In this document: positions 1 to 11,267 of the stretch, piece after piece
Layout of the letters: each line of letters opens with the position of its first letter
Position numbering within the stretch: the first letter of the stretch is position 1
Source of the DNA: Cryptomeria japonica
Taxonomy: Eukaryota > Streptophyta > Pinopsida > Cupressales > Cupressaceae
Assembly (NCBI RefSeq): GCF_030272615.1
Contig: NC_081414.1
Location: 312,933,664 to 312,997,663 of the forward strand
Direction of reading: 5' to 3'
Length of the DNA: 64,000 nucleotides
Program-made: the position numbers and the translations under genes
Notes under the pieces: generated by a model
Seen by the model: the letters and a program-made list of their open reading frames with translations, nothing else
Database searches by the model: none
Told to the model about the DNA's origin: nothing

Positions 1-2551
1 ACTGGAACAATATCATGTTGGACTCAACCCAAAGAAATGTGTCTTTGGAGTAACCTCCGGGAAACTTCTAGGATACATTGTCTCAAGCAAAGGCATTGAG
101 GTCGATCCAGCAAAGGTTAAGGCAATCATGGACATGCCACCTCCAAAGAATATCAGTCAGCTAAGGACACTACAAGGACGGCTCCAATCTATCCATAGAT
201 TCATCGCACAACTGGCTGATAAGTGTCACCCATTTACACACCTGCTACACAAGAACATCCGCTTTCAGTGGGATGCTCGATGCCAGCAAGCATTTCAGAT
301 GCTTAAAGACTATCTCATGAATCCACCATTGCTGATGCCACCAGATCCAAGTAGACCATTGTTACTCTATATCTCAGCAACAAGTACAACATTGGGTGTA
401 CTACTGGCACAACATAATGCAGAAGGAAAAGAGTGTGTTGTTTACTACATCTCTCGCACACTAGTGGGCTATGAACTCAATTACACACCTATTGAGCGAG
501 CTTGCTTAGCAGTAATCTTAGTAGCCACTAAACTAAGGCACTATCTGTTAACACACAAGGTACAACTCATTGCAAAGATTGATCCACTCAAGTATTTACT
601 CAGCAAAGCAGCATTGACAGGTTGCTTGGCCAAGTGGGTGATGATTCTAAGTGAATTTGACATTGAGTATGTGGACCGTAAAGCTATCAAAGGGCAAGTT
701 ATTGCAGATCAGTTGGCCGATGCACCACTCATAGGCGATCATCCTCTTATTTCCAATTTTCCAGACGAAGAGATATTCATGATCACAACAACACAACCAT
801 GGAAACTCTACTTTGATGGCTCGTACACTAGGCATGGCTCGGGGGCAGGCATTCTGTTTATCACACCTTAGGGTGATAGCATCCTGAAGTCTTACAGGCT
901 CACATTTCCATGCACAAACAACATAGTAGAGTATGAGGCCTTGATCACAGGACTTAGGTTAGCTGTACAATGGAAATTACAAGAACTACAAGTATATGGC
1001 GACTCACAACTGATCATTCGACAAGCAACATATGAATATCATACCAAAGATGATAAACTCATGCCATATAAGCAAATGGTGGACACTCTAAAGACATCAT
1101 TTACTACTATCACTTTTGAGCAAATACCAAGAGATCAGAATCGAACTGCTGACGCCATGGCTACCATCACATCTCTACTCGATCTACCACAAAATTCAAC
1201 ACGCTATGAGTTCTTGGTCGAACAGCTTTGGATTCCCGCTTATGATATCCCTGAATCCGAAATGATATGTCGCCTTGTTGGTTCTGAATCCCCATGGTAT
1301 GGTGAATTCTACACCTATCTCCGTGATCACACCCTTCCCCCCAACCAATCAAATAACCAATGTAAAACCTTCATTCGCCAAACTGCTCGATATACCATTA
1401 TTGCCGAAACCCTATACCGACGTGGTCTTGATGGTACTCTCCTTCGATGTTTGGAACAAGATGAGATAACAAAGGCTTTGGAAGAAGTCCATGAAGGCAT
1501 TTGCATGACTCATTCAAGTGGTCCATCACTCGCCAAGAAACTCCTGCGCAATGGATACTATTGGCCATCTATGGAAAAAGATTCCTACTACTTTGTCAGA
1601 AAATGCAAGAAATGTCAAGTTCATGGTGACCTGGTACATGCACCAGCTCAAGAACTGCAACCAATCACAACACCATGGCCTTTTTGTCAATGGGGCCTTG
1701 ACCTTGTGGGTAAAATCCATCCATCTTCATCCAATGGCCATAAATTCATTATTACCGCCACTGAATATTTCACAAAGTGGATCGAAGCTGTTCCACTTAC
1801 CCAAGTCACCGGCAAGCAGATCACCTCATTCATCCTCAACTACATCATCTACCGGTATGGTGTACCCATGTCCATCATCACAGATAACGGTCTTCCTTTC
1901 AAAAATTAGGATGTCCGCGAACTTTGTGAGAAATTTCATATCCAACACCACTTTTCCACTTCCTATTACCCACAAGGCAATGGTCAGGCCGAAGCATCCA
2001 ATAAAAACATATTGAGGATCCTAAAGAAGACAGTCAATGATGTCGGCCGTGACTGGCATGTTCAACTAAATCCGGCACTATGGGCATATCGAACTAGCAT
2101 TCGAACCCCTACAGGTGCAACTCCTTATTCATTGGTCTATGGTACAGAAGCTATCTTACCTATTGAGGTTGAGATACCATCATTACGGGTTTCCTTGCAT
2201 AATCTGATAGATGATGAAGCATACAGAGTATCCCGTCTTCAGGACTTGGAGTCACTAGATGAGAAGCGACAAGCTGCATACAACAATCTCAAAGCCTATC
2301 AGTAGCGCATGAGCAAGAGCTACAATCACCGAGTTAGACCTCGTACATTTGAGGTAGGTGATCTTGTTCTATGAGAGAATCCTCGCAACCAACCAAACAG
2401 AGAACATCAGGGCAAGTTTGAATCAAACTGGCTGGGCCCATATGTTGTCACTGCTGTGTTCGGGTCCGGGGCATATCAGTTGGCTACATCCGAAGGAGAA
2501 CCGCTTGCAGATCCAATCAACAACATGCACCTAAAATGGTTTTATACCTAA
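1..2551 (+). pseudogene. Tat-type Ty3/gypsy pol, 3' part (RT end, RNase H, second RNase H, integrase)
   Basis: The frame enters the window inside the reverse transcriptase (thumb region, with LNPKKCVFGV near the start). It continues through an RNase H domain (about 250-740), a second RNase H (about 785-1180) and an integrase (about 1481-2540). The integrase has an HHCC zinc finger (HEGICMTH, then CKKCQVHG at about 1602), the catalytic Asp in GLDLVG (1694) and in ITDNG (1884), and the Glu in GQAEASNK (1990). A GPY-like motif (GPYVV, 2431) follows. The protein ends NNMHLKWFYT at the TAA at 2549. In-frame stops at 869, 1908, 2303 and about 2374 break it, so it is a decayed copy. The domain order RT-RNase H-second RNase H-integrase is characteristic of the Tat clade (Ogre/Retand group). 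The 5' half lies outside the window. Confidence 0.93.
785..1180 (+). pseudogene. Second (archaeal-type) RNase H domain of the first Tat element
   Basis: The segment starts at WKLYFDGSYT and runs through EYEALITGLR and VYGDSQLII to RDQNRTADAMA. These give the four acidic positions (D, E, D, D) expected of an RNase H fold. It follows the ordinary RNase H, whose own first acidic residue is not obvious (LYISATSTTLG). Tat-clade elements are known to carry such an extra domain between RNase H and integrase. A stop at 869 splits it after the first Asp. The same domain occurs at about 47,265-47,660 in the second element. Confidence 0.82.
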
Positions 2552-4856
2552 GGTGTATAGAGCATCAGGCTCCTCTACATACCAGAAAATACCAAAAACA
2601 TTCAGAAAAATGTCCTAAAGAAATACAAAAACATTCAAAAAGTAAAGAAAAATCATACATCCAAATGGTGAACAACCACTCCGGTGGCACCTTGGGTAAG
2701 TGCGATGGTGAAAACCTGGCAAACAGGCGCCACTTGTAAAGACAATGGCTCCAGTATCTTTCAGGCTTGTTGCGATCACATTCATACATACACACATCCA
2801 TCCATCCAAACCATGGCTTGTTATTTGATCTGTAATCAAAGATAGTACTTCATGCGTCTTGCATCCCACTTTTTCATAGTCATGTCTAAAACTGGGGGCA
2901 ATGCCCTTAACCTATTGATGGAAGTGGATTCTACATTATCTTGTGATTCATTGGGTTCAACATTCAAAACTGTCTCACAAAATCCAAAAACATTCAAAAT
3001 TGTCTCACAAAAATACCAAAAACATTCAAAACAATTCAAAATCCAAAACATTAGAAAACATCAAAAATAAAACAAAAACATGGCAACACATTGTACATAC
3101 TCATCCGCACAGATACCAAACAAACATTGTGATATACTCCACAAAATGACCACTTATCAATCGACCACATAATCAACATCAACACTCAAAACTGTCTTCA
3201 ACAAGGATGCATCATTCCTTACCAAAACAAAGACAAGATGACATTTTCTTTGACAAGAAAATTTTGTTTACGCTATCAAATACTTGGTTGATGTATGGTC
3301 TAGTAATTTATATCAGGTTCCTACGACATTGTTTGTGTATCTTTGACGCATTATTCCGATGAAGTTCTGGGGCATGTACTAATGGTGTCTACGTGGGAAG
3401 TTCACCAAGCTACGTGATCTTATGCCAAATGCAGTCATAGATCATTACGGCTTGCTGACTTCAGCGTATACCTCGACCATATGAGCATGAACCATTACCA
3501 AGGATCCATATTCTTTATTCTTTATGTATATACTGTTTGTTTGTAGGTACAATGCTTTTTCTTTGGTTCCTCCTACCTCATCCAAACTGAATAAAGGTTT
3601 TATCTCTTATTATGGTATGCACTTGTCTCAGGATATGATCAGCCTAAGATCAAGGAGGACGTTCCAAGTCATGCATGAAAGGAGATAATCCTTATCTGTT
3701 CCGCAAGCAATACTCAGGTCAACTTGATCCATTATATCAAGTTGCTTGTATTAACTTGCTATATCAAATCCATGTAAGAAATACTTTGGTCATCTTGAAT
3801 CTTTATGTCAAGTTGCTTGTATTTTCTTACAACATTTTAAAGCTCAATGATGAAAAATAAAGCACCATGGATCGTCATTCCATCTCATCTGTATATATTG
3901 CATTTCGTTGCATTCCACCCATCCATACATTCATAATAGCTGCATATCATGCATACATAGTCATAATAATGCATACTCTATTTTACTCATCTTCTTCCAT
4001 AGGACTCGGTCCTAGTCCTCCATATCTTCTATCTAACATCAAATCCCCCCTCACCCTCCCTATCTTGATCATCAACATCATCCTAATCCCTTCATTGCTT
4101 CCCATCCTCACTCATCCACAAAATTAAGCCAGTTACTCTGTCTACATAGATACATCGACTCCCACACACCTAGACTATCAACAGATACTCTGATCAAGTA
4201 TCTTTGGGTTTCAACAGGTAATCGATTATGGTAATCCTAGACTACATCAGGCATTTATCACAATGACCTAGTCTTAACGGGGCTGCCATGATTCCCCACA
4301 ACCATCCATCGCACGCACATACTATCAATTGATCAACCAATCAAACACAATCCAACAGACAATTACATCAATTGTCTACATCTCAACTTGTATTTTGCTT
4401 CATATACCTTGACTTCATCGGGCAATTACATCAATTGTCTAAATCACATCAGGTCACTTTGATTCACTTACTCAGACTTTATCATGTCCAAGTGACCAAC
4501 TAACATCAACTGTCACGCTTTGACTTGACTGGGGCAATTAAACCGATTGCACCAGATTGTCCAACCAATTTTGATCAATTGTATAGCATCAATCCAAACC
4601 CCACACTACATCTGCTATGTATCTCTTGCATGACCTCAGGGTACTCGCTGGCTTGTTGTTTCTTCATATTCACTCCATTTTCTCCCATTCTTTCATCATT
4701 AGTTCTAAATTCTTCTATTCTACCTCCCCTCCACTTTTCATTCTTTTTCGAGAGATCGGCCAATTTTTCAAAAAAATTCAGCCCATCTCTCGAGGGGGCA
4801 TACCACCCATTAAATTTATATTTTATAGGGCATTTCTTCACACCTATTTTTCTTTC
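2552..4856 (+). other. 3' untranslated region of the first Tat element
   Basis: This 2.3-kb stretch separates the integrase stop from the polypurine tract. The part just after the stop is clearly similar to 49,026-49,450 of the second element. Shared pieces include the AAATACCAAAAACATT segment, a CCAAATGGTGAA segment and a GGTGGTGAAAACCT-like segment. The last 300 bp before the polypurine tract are also shared (compare 54,590-54,804). The middle holds repeated ATTACATCAATTGTC-like segments (about 4360-4440). No antisense gene like the one in the second element was found, and the short open frames look random. Confidence 0.7.
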
Positions 4857-4900
4857 TTTGAAACGACGCGATAAACTGCACCGTCTCAAAGAGGGGCAAA
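4857..4900 (+). promoter_or_regulatory. Pre-polypurine-tract hairpin plus polypurine tract
   Basis: TTTGAAACGACG at 4857 can pair with CACCGTCTCAAA ending at 4890, with mismatches, around a CGATAAACTG loop. The purine tract AAAGAGGGGCAAA (4888-4900) follows directly and abuts the LTR start TGTAG at 4901. A polypurine tract primes plus-strand DNA synthesis. The same arrangement occurs at 54,805-54,847 and, inverted, at 30,127-30,169. Confidence 0.75.
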
Positions 4901-5146
4901 TGTAGTCACATAAATCTGTCCACTTAATTAAATGAATACTTAGTATTTATTTGATTATTTAACCATCAATCAATAATTAATTAAATTAATATATTTAATT
5001 AATTCATCTTAACCCTCTTCTCCTATTAATTAAATAAATTATTCAATTTATTTGATTTAATTCACTTAACCAAATTCAGACCATTAATTAAATAAATAAA
5101 TCATATTTATTTAATTAAATATTCTCTCACATTTAAATAAATTAAT

Positions 5147-5475
5147 ATTTATTTAAATCCCCCAAAATCCCACCTCTCACATTTAAATAAATTAACATTT
5201 ATTTAAATCACCTTTATCCTCCACCCACTTGTATTTTCCTACAAATGCAAGTTGCACAATTATTTTAAATAAATAATTTATTTAAATCACCTTTATCCTC
5301 CACCCACTTGTATTTTCCTACAAATGCAAGTTGCACAATTATTTTAAATAAATAATTTATTTAAATCACCTTTATCCTCCACCCACTTGTATTTTCCTAC
5401 AAAAGCAAGTTGCACAACTATTTTAAATAAATTATTTATTTAAAATCCTATTTATCCTCACCCACTTGAAACCTT
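5147..5475. repeat. 79-bp tandem repeat inside the first LTR
   Basis: A unit containing TCCACCCACTTGTATTTTCC, a GTTGCAC segment and TTTAAATAAATAATTTATTT recurs with CCACCC at 5221, 5300 and 5379. The spacing is 79 bp, and a fourth, diverged unit starts near 5457. The other Tat LTRs in the window have a single copy of the matching segment (about 27,150 and 55,235), so the array is private to this LTR. Confidence 0.85.
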
Positions 5476-6254
5476 TAATGGTTTCCCTTAAAGTCTTCAA
5501 ACTTGATGGCTTTAAAGTCTTCAAACTTAATGGCTTCCTTCTATAGTCTTCTTAAGACTTTAATGGTTTTCCTTAAAGTCTTCAAGCCTTTAATGGTTTC
5601 CCTCAAAGTCTTCAAGCATTTTAATGCTTTATCTTCCTTTTTCTCATTTAAATAAATTAATATTTATTTGAATATTTATCCAAATGCAAATTACACCATT
5701 TAATTGAAATAAATGATTTTATTTTAATTGAAAATACCAAAATTTCTCCCACTTGCATTTTCCTACAAAATCCACTTGCATGCCTAAACCCCTTCTAGAA
5801 TCTTCTAAACCTTTCTTAATTAACCTAATCCATCCCCTAAATATTGTCACATTCCTAAGCAAATTGGAGTCACTTCTCAAAGACTCCAAAGTCTTTGAAA
5901 AGCAATTAATGATTTGTGTGTTCAACAAATTAACCTCTAAAGTCTTCCAAACCACTTATGGCTCTTACATGACCATTAATGGTTAATTCCACTTGCACCC
6001 ATGGTTAAGGACTTTGACCCCTAACTTAACCCTCATGTAACCCATGTGTCTCTTCAAAGCATTTATTTCTTTGACTAGGGTAACCATCATGTCCCCTCAA
6101 GCATTTAATGCTCCTTATCACTCCTCTCAAGCCTCCTCATGGTGACACTTGTCAACATGGGATTGGGTTGAAAGTCTCACATGGATTGAATATCTTTCAA
6201 TCCTAACCCTTGTTAAGATTACTCAATCTTAACCCTTCATTTCCCCATTTCTTC

Positions 6255-6262
6255 TATAAATA
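6255..6262 (+). promoter_or_regulatory. Putative TATA box of the first Tat LTR
   Basis: TATAAATA lies in CTTCTATAAATAGAACCCTT. It aligns with CCTATAAAAGGAGCC in the second element's 3' LTR (55,797) and CCTATAAAGGAGCCC in its 5' LTR (28,985). Conservation at the same LTR position supports a core promoter. Confidence 0.6.
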
Positions 6263-6660
6263 GAACCCTTCTCCTCAAGAAAAAAAAGAAGCATTAGAGT
6301 ATTGTTGTTATACTGGTATTAGCATAGAGTTTTTTCATAGCATCACTATCTACACTTGCATAGAATTTGCTTATCATATTCAACTATCTTGAATCTCCAT
6401 ATGGCATCCATGGCTAGTGCTAAAAGCTGAGAGCTACACTCATTTGGGACTTGGAGAGGAGAGGAACAAGGGAGGAGCAACTATGAGCATCCTGATTAGC
6501 TATTTTATTCTATGTTTATATGCTTTCTATTTCATGCTTAATATCTCTCTTGATATGCCTGTTTAGGATAATCTTTTGTTGCTAACACTAACGTTTGTTT
6601 CTTGTGCTCTTGTGTGTGTTGCCATCAAACAGATTTTCTAATCCTTTTTGCAGAGCATCA

Positions 6661-7430
6661 GGAGCAATACAATATATTTGGAGTTTCCTGAAATTCTGCG
6701 TGTTTGTTGTTCATTTTTTACCAGTACGGATTGGTGGATTCCTAAAACCAATTGGATGAGTTAAGGAAGTCTCACCTTTCATTTGAATCAAGTTTGAGGT
6801 CTTGTAACAATCAGATTGTAAAGTTCCATCAAAATCTAATCAGATTGGTCACAAACCTTGGCGACACCTAGGGTTACACTGTAGAGATGCCCTTAATCTG
6901 TCATTTTCACCAGAGGGCCAAACAACCTATGGGAAAATTTTAGAGGGGCCATTGTACCATAATATTTTGGTGTTGGTTTGCAGGGAGGCTCCAATCCTGA
7001 AGAGATTGAATTGACCCTAGGCGGGCATCTCTATGTGACCGCCTGAACTATAGAAGTGAAAATCACTTACAGTCGACAAAGGAGATAGGGTCAAGTCCTA
7101 AAAAATTTTATTTGGTGGTTTAACACCTTAACCCATCTTTCAGAAGTGTTGGTTTAGTTGGGTGACTAATTTAAGGGGTACTTTCTTTGGAAATTAGGCC
7201 TAATTGGCTTAATTAGGTCTGGAAGGACAATAAGGATATAGACATTTCAAACTTGTGGTTAGAGTCTAAGCCTTTGAGGAATTGTGTAACTTGATAAAAT
7301 TTATCTAAATCTTCCCTTAGTTTGTCTTGTCCTTTGGAATTTTATTAAGTTGTGTGTGGAGAACTCAACGGGTAGGGCTACTAGATAAATAGGACAGTTG
7401 TGAGACACGTACCCCCTAACACATTTGATA
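6661..7430. other. Unassigned stretch after the first LTR
   Basis: No open frame or repeat family is recognised. Two arms are partly complementary: a CCTAGGG...GTAGAGATGCCC segment near 6870-6900 and a CCCTAGGCGGGCATCTCTA segment near 7014-7032. This may be the flank of the first Tat element or a leader of a decayed element. Confidence 0.4.
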
Positions 7431-7722
7431 GTCAGATCTTATGGATGTTTTGTGTTGGTTGGACCACCAATAGACAACATACAATATGTTTTCATCCCAC
7501 CAGTATTGGAAGATTCTTTTCCATTCACACAAGGGTAGAGTGTTTTCATCCTATCGGTACCCGAAGATACTAAACCAGTATGGATCCGGTCACACAAATT
7601 ATTGTGAGTTGAGTACTTGGTAGGTGTGTTGTTTGAAACCTTGAACAAACAAAATAACTTGATTTGGACATAGTAGTTGTGGTGAGAAAAGGTTATCACC
7701 TAGTTTGTTGCCTGGCTTTGCA

Positions 7723-8601
7723 TCATCTTACTTTCTTTTGTTGACTGGTTCTTGCTCTACCAGATTCTTCATTACTACCGGATGCATTGCTGAACACAAA
7801 AATAGTGTTCATTCCATACGCATGAATAGACGACCTTTGGTTAAACCGGTTTGACCATCTTCTTTTGGTCATGCTGTTGTAATCGGTTACTAGAACCGAT
7901 GGACCTCTTGATCCTGCAAAGACATTTCTCCTTTGGTTCAACGCAGGTCTCTGACTTCCATATGCTCTATATCCATTTCCATGTTGAGAATAGTTGGCAT
8001 ACTGATTGTCATGTGACCGAAACTTCCTGTTCCTACATTCATGACTTCTATGCCCAAATCCATTGCAATTATAACACACATAATTTGTATTTCTCGAGGC
8101 AACAAATGGACTCTTCTTATTATGCATAGGGGCAGATCTATGCATGTTTCTACAACCTGACATACTATGGCCATAAGCATTACATCTTGGACATACTACA
8201 TTCTTATTTGTAGACCTTTTTATTCATTCATCTGCCCTATGACCATAATCTTTGCAAGAGAAGTAGTAACCAGTAAAGAATGGCATATGGCTTACAAATT
8301 TATTCTATCATGCATGTGGAGATCTTACTGGTTTAGTATCTCCATGACTGTTTCTTTGGGGATGGATCCTGGGATGTTCACTTTCTGAAGTTCTTCCATC
8401 TGATCCCTTCTTTTCCCACACTTGCTTTCTCTTGTGGGCGGTAGCATTTTCTTGTCTTCTCCTGGTAGGAGGTCTTCTATTCTGTCTTCTTCTTTTCTTG
8501 CTTTCAGTGAAGTTGCCTTCTCCCATCTTCCCTTTTCCTTTGGTATCACAACCTAGGTTCCTAGTTGATAAGCTTTCTCCAGCTTGGGTAGATTCTGGCA
8601 T
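7723..8601 (-). pseudogene. Copia gag fragment with zinc knuckles, inverted
   Basis: Read on the minus strand, this fragment starts with a lysine/arginine-rich, gag-like stretch (8601-8308). A degenerate knuckle follows at about 8230-8262 (SCKDYGHRADE, first and last Cys lost). Two intact CX2CX4HX4C knuckles come next: CPRCNAYGHSMSGC (about 8150-8195) and CYNCNGFGHRSHEC (about 8030-8075). Triple knuckles of this kind are nucleic-acid-binding parts of copia gag proteins. The fragment is oriented opposite to the SIRE-like gag that begins at about 8645, so it is either an inverted piece of that element or a separate insertion. Stops and frame changes break it upstream of 8163. Confidence 0.78.
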
Positions 8602-8644
8602 TTGAACACAATGGTTTGTCCAGTGTCAATCCCTAATGTAGTTT

Positions 8645-9796
8645 TTGATGGTTGAAATTATTCTATTTGGAGTTGTAGGATGGAAGTCTACCTATCCTCC
8701 TGAGGGTTTGATGTGTGGATGTCAGTTGTTATTGGCTGTGCTAGTAAAGTCGGTCCTCTCACCAATTCAGATGCAAAAAAAAAGACATCAGTGTAATGAT
8801 GTAATAATGAAAGCTATACTTTGTGGGTTATCAGATGATGTTTCCTCATAGGTGGACAAATGCAAATCAGGAAAGAGCTTGTGGGATATATTAAAGAAGC
8901 TCTATGGAAATGATCCTAACACTATAGAACCAGTTTGTGGAAGCAAGAAGGAAAATGTAACACATGAGTTTGTAGATGAAGGTAGATCAGTATGCAACAA
9001 CATAAATGATGAAGAGGAAACTCACCTCTTCATGGCTCAAGAATCAGAAGATGAGAGGCACACATCTGAGAACGATCATCCTGATCATTCCTATCGGCAA
9101 TATGTGTTTAGCAATGATAGTGAAGATGAAGAAGAAGATGATGTAGAAGTTAATCTTTAAGGAGAACTTGTAAGTGCACTCGAAGAACTTAGTAGAGTAA
9201 GTAATGAATACAAGTTATTCAAGAATGTTGCCATTGTGGAGCAAGACTGGTTAATCAAATGCCTTCAGGAATCAAAGTCAGCCACTACTAACCTGAAAGC
9301 ATAGGTAGATGATGCTTAAAGGTTAAATGAAGAGCCAAAAGCATATTTGGACACCAAGGTATGCAGGTGTAAAGATTTAGTATCAGAGCTTGAGGCCAAA
9401 GATAAAGAATATCAGAAGCTAGAAGGAGATATGGAGAATCTCCGAAAATACCTTGAGAAGTCTCAGGATGAGCTCAAGGTGAGAATCTGGTTTGATAGCA
9501 GTAGTGATGCCTTAGATAAGATGTTGAAAAATAAAAAACACTCAAGGACATTGGATGATTTGGAAGTGGTTCCGGTGAATGCTCCACCAGCAAGAATGTC
9601 CCCCACAATGACATTATGTTTGTCTCCTCTAATGGAGATAACAAGGGGACAGGTCTTCATAGTCCATAATACTCCTAGGAAGAAGGTTGATCTAACTACA
9701 TCTAGTGAAGACATAAAATTAAGAATGAAGACTGGTGCTGCAAGAAGGAGGAACAAGAAAGAGAATTTGTATTATTTCAGATACTACATGTGTTAA
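8645..9796 (+). pseudogene. SIRE-like copia gag (UBN2 end and acidic/coiled-coil part)
   Basis: The frame begins near the end of a UBN2-type gag domain (GLSDDV, then KSGKSLWDILKKLYGND at about 8870). An acidic stretch follows (SEDEEEDDVEVNL). A long coiled-coil region follows (GELVSALEELSRV, then LEGDMENLRKYLEKSQDELK, to about 9480). This order and wording are typical of Maximus/SIRE-type gag proteins. Stops occur at about 8849, 9158, 9303 and 9316. The last part (about 9540-9796) is basic. The gag stop is followed within about 10 bp by a polypurine tract and LTR sequence instead of protease. Confidence 0.82.
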
Positions 9797-9803
9797 CATC
9801 AAT

Positions 9804-9816
9804 GCCAAAGGGGGAC
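9804..9816 (+). promoter_or_regulatory. Polypurine tract of the SIRE-like copia
   Basis: CCAAAGGGGGACA precedes sequence matching the LTR start at 13,054. A CAAAGGGGGA tract of this kind is the usual plus-strand primer just upstream of SIRE-type 3' LTRs. It sits directly after gag here, which implies that pol is missing at this junction. Confidence 0.65.
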
Positions 9817-11267
9817 ATTTTTGGCACTGTGTTAACATTGATGTCAACATGTTTAGGATGGCAACCAATATGGGAGATTGATGAGCAGTATTATCATTGA
9901 TGCATACTAAAAATGGTGTCATTAATGTCTTCCAACATAATGGTCATTGGAGGTCATTGGAGTCACAAGTACACAAGTTAGTGTTGGCTTGTGTTGAAGA
10001 CATAAGGACTGGAGATCGGTATTGGATAACAATCGATAAGTGACATGTTGGGAGTGCATTATTGCCAACCGACAAGTGGATCTGCAGGGTGAGCTGATGC
10101 AGAAGTGCCAACCGATATGATGTGTGGATGTGAAACAACATGACTCCCACTAGATATAGTTGCAGTCACCAGATGAAGAAGATATCAAAGGAAGAGAAGA
10201 CTGACAGAGTGTGTGCTCAACCAGATCATATGTGTCTATTTGATGATATGCATGCTCAAACAGGGAATCCATATTGGTGCATTGCAAAATGCAGATGTCA
10301 AGGATCCACTCCCATTGGTAAGTGGAGATTATCTCCTATTATGCATTATAGTCCTTCGAGATAAGATGGAAGAATAGAAGGCAAGTGATTGAAGACTCAC
10401 ATCGGATCAATTGGTGAAACACTAAGTTGTCTTAGGTGCATGAGATCAGTGATGTGCATCAGATCTGCAAGGGCAGACATGATGAGTGGCTGGTATAGAG
10501 ATTGAAGGATGTGTTTGTCAATTTGACAAACTAGTTGATAGGAAAACCGGTCAAATGATGAATAAGGCAAGTTTGAGCAGTTGTAGATAGAGAGAGCAAC
10601 TGGATTGAAGATGGAGTTTGTTGAAGGTTGATGACATGGTGTCATCAAGGTGGTTGCCGGTAAGTATGTCCACTGGTAAAGATGACAAGGTGCAAAAGTG
10701 GGAGGCTCTCATCTATTGAAGATGTGCATGGGGTAGGTTGTCAAGTGTGCTGACCGGTTTAGGTGTTCCACCAGAAGAGAAGCAAAGTGCAAGGGTGAAG
10801 GCAGACTGGTTAGGGTATAACCAAAAGGGTTTGCGAATTGATAGATGAACCCAGTTGTGTAATACTGGTTGGTGACCAAGTTAGACCAACATAGTGAGCC
10901 AAGGTGGATGCCAACAAAAGTGCATGTGAAGGTGAAGTGGCATGCATGCACAAGTCAGTGTGGTGTGTCAGTGAGGTTGTTGGCAGTTGGTCCAACATTT
11001 AATGGCGACTACAAAGCTCGAGGAATGATGGTAAAAAAATGCGGCTCAAGATCAAGGAAATAACAAAGATCCAGGATAGACTAATCTAGCAGATCGAAGT
11101 GGGTGAAGGAGATCGCTTCATGCACTTGATTGACCAGACACAAGGTCAAAAAACATGCTATAGATGGCTAAAGATAGAAGACGTACGTTGAAAGGAAAAA
11201 AGAATTATGATGCTGATTAATGGGGTGTTGATAATTAGTCAAGGACATGAGATCTGATTGGATATGA
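9817..11267 (+). mobile_element. Truncated SIRE-like LTR (first 1.45 kb)
   Basis: This block is a direct, diverged copy of 13,054-14,508. Shared stretches include TTAGGATGGCAAC, AAAAATGGTGTCATTAATGT, TTAGTGTTGGCTTGTGTTGA, GGACATGAGATCTGATTGG and many between. Similarity ends abruptly after GATCTGATTGGATATGAT, where integrase coding sequence begins. It is therefore the 5' 57% of an LTR joined to the middle of an integrase. Confidence 0.85.

Larger units (their letters stand above)
4901..6660 (+). mobile_element. 3' LTR of the first Tat element
   Basis: The LTR starts TGTAGTCACATAAATCTGTC directly after the polypurine tract and ends GCAGAGCATCA, matching the ends of the second element's LTRs (TGTAGACACATAAATTTGTC ... 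GCATCA). It is about 1.76 kb long. The first third is built from AT-rich TTTAAATAAATTAA-type palindromic segments. A TATA box lies at 6255. The segment around 6390-6480 (CTCCATATGGCATCCATGGC, then TTGGAGAGGAGA) is shared with 38,655-38,730 and 55,945-56,020. The 5' LTR is outside the window, so the target duplication cannot be tested. Confidence 0.88.

Noticed and set aside
4525-4905. Plus and minus open frames just before the first LTR
   Set aside because: They run into the purine tract, and the same region in the second element (54,523-54,753) does not keep the frame. Conservation is of the nucleotide sequence, not protein.
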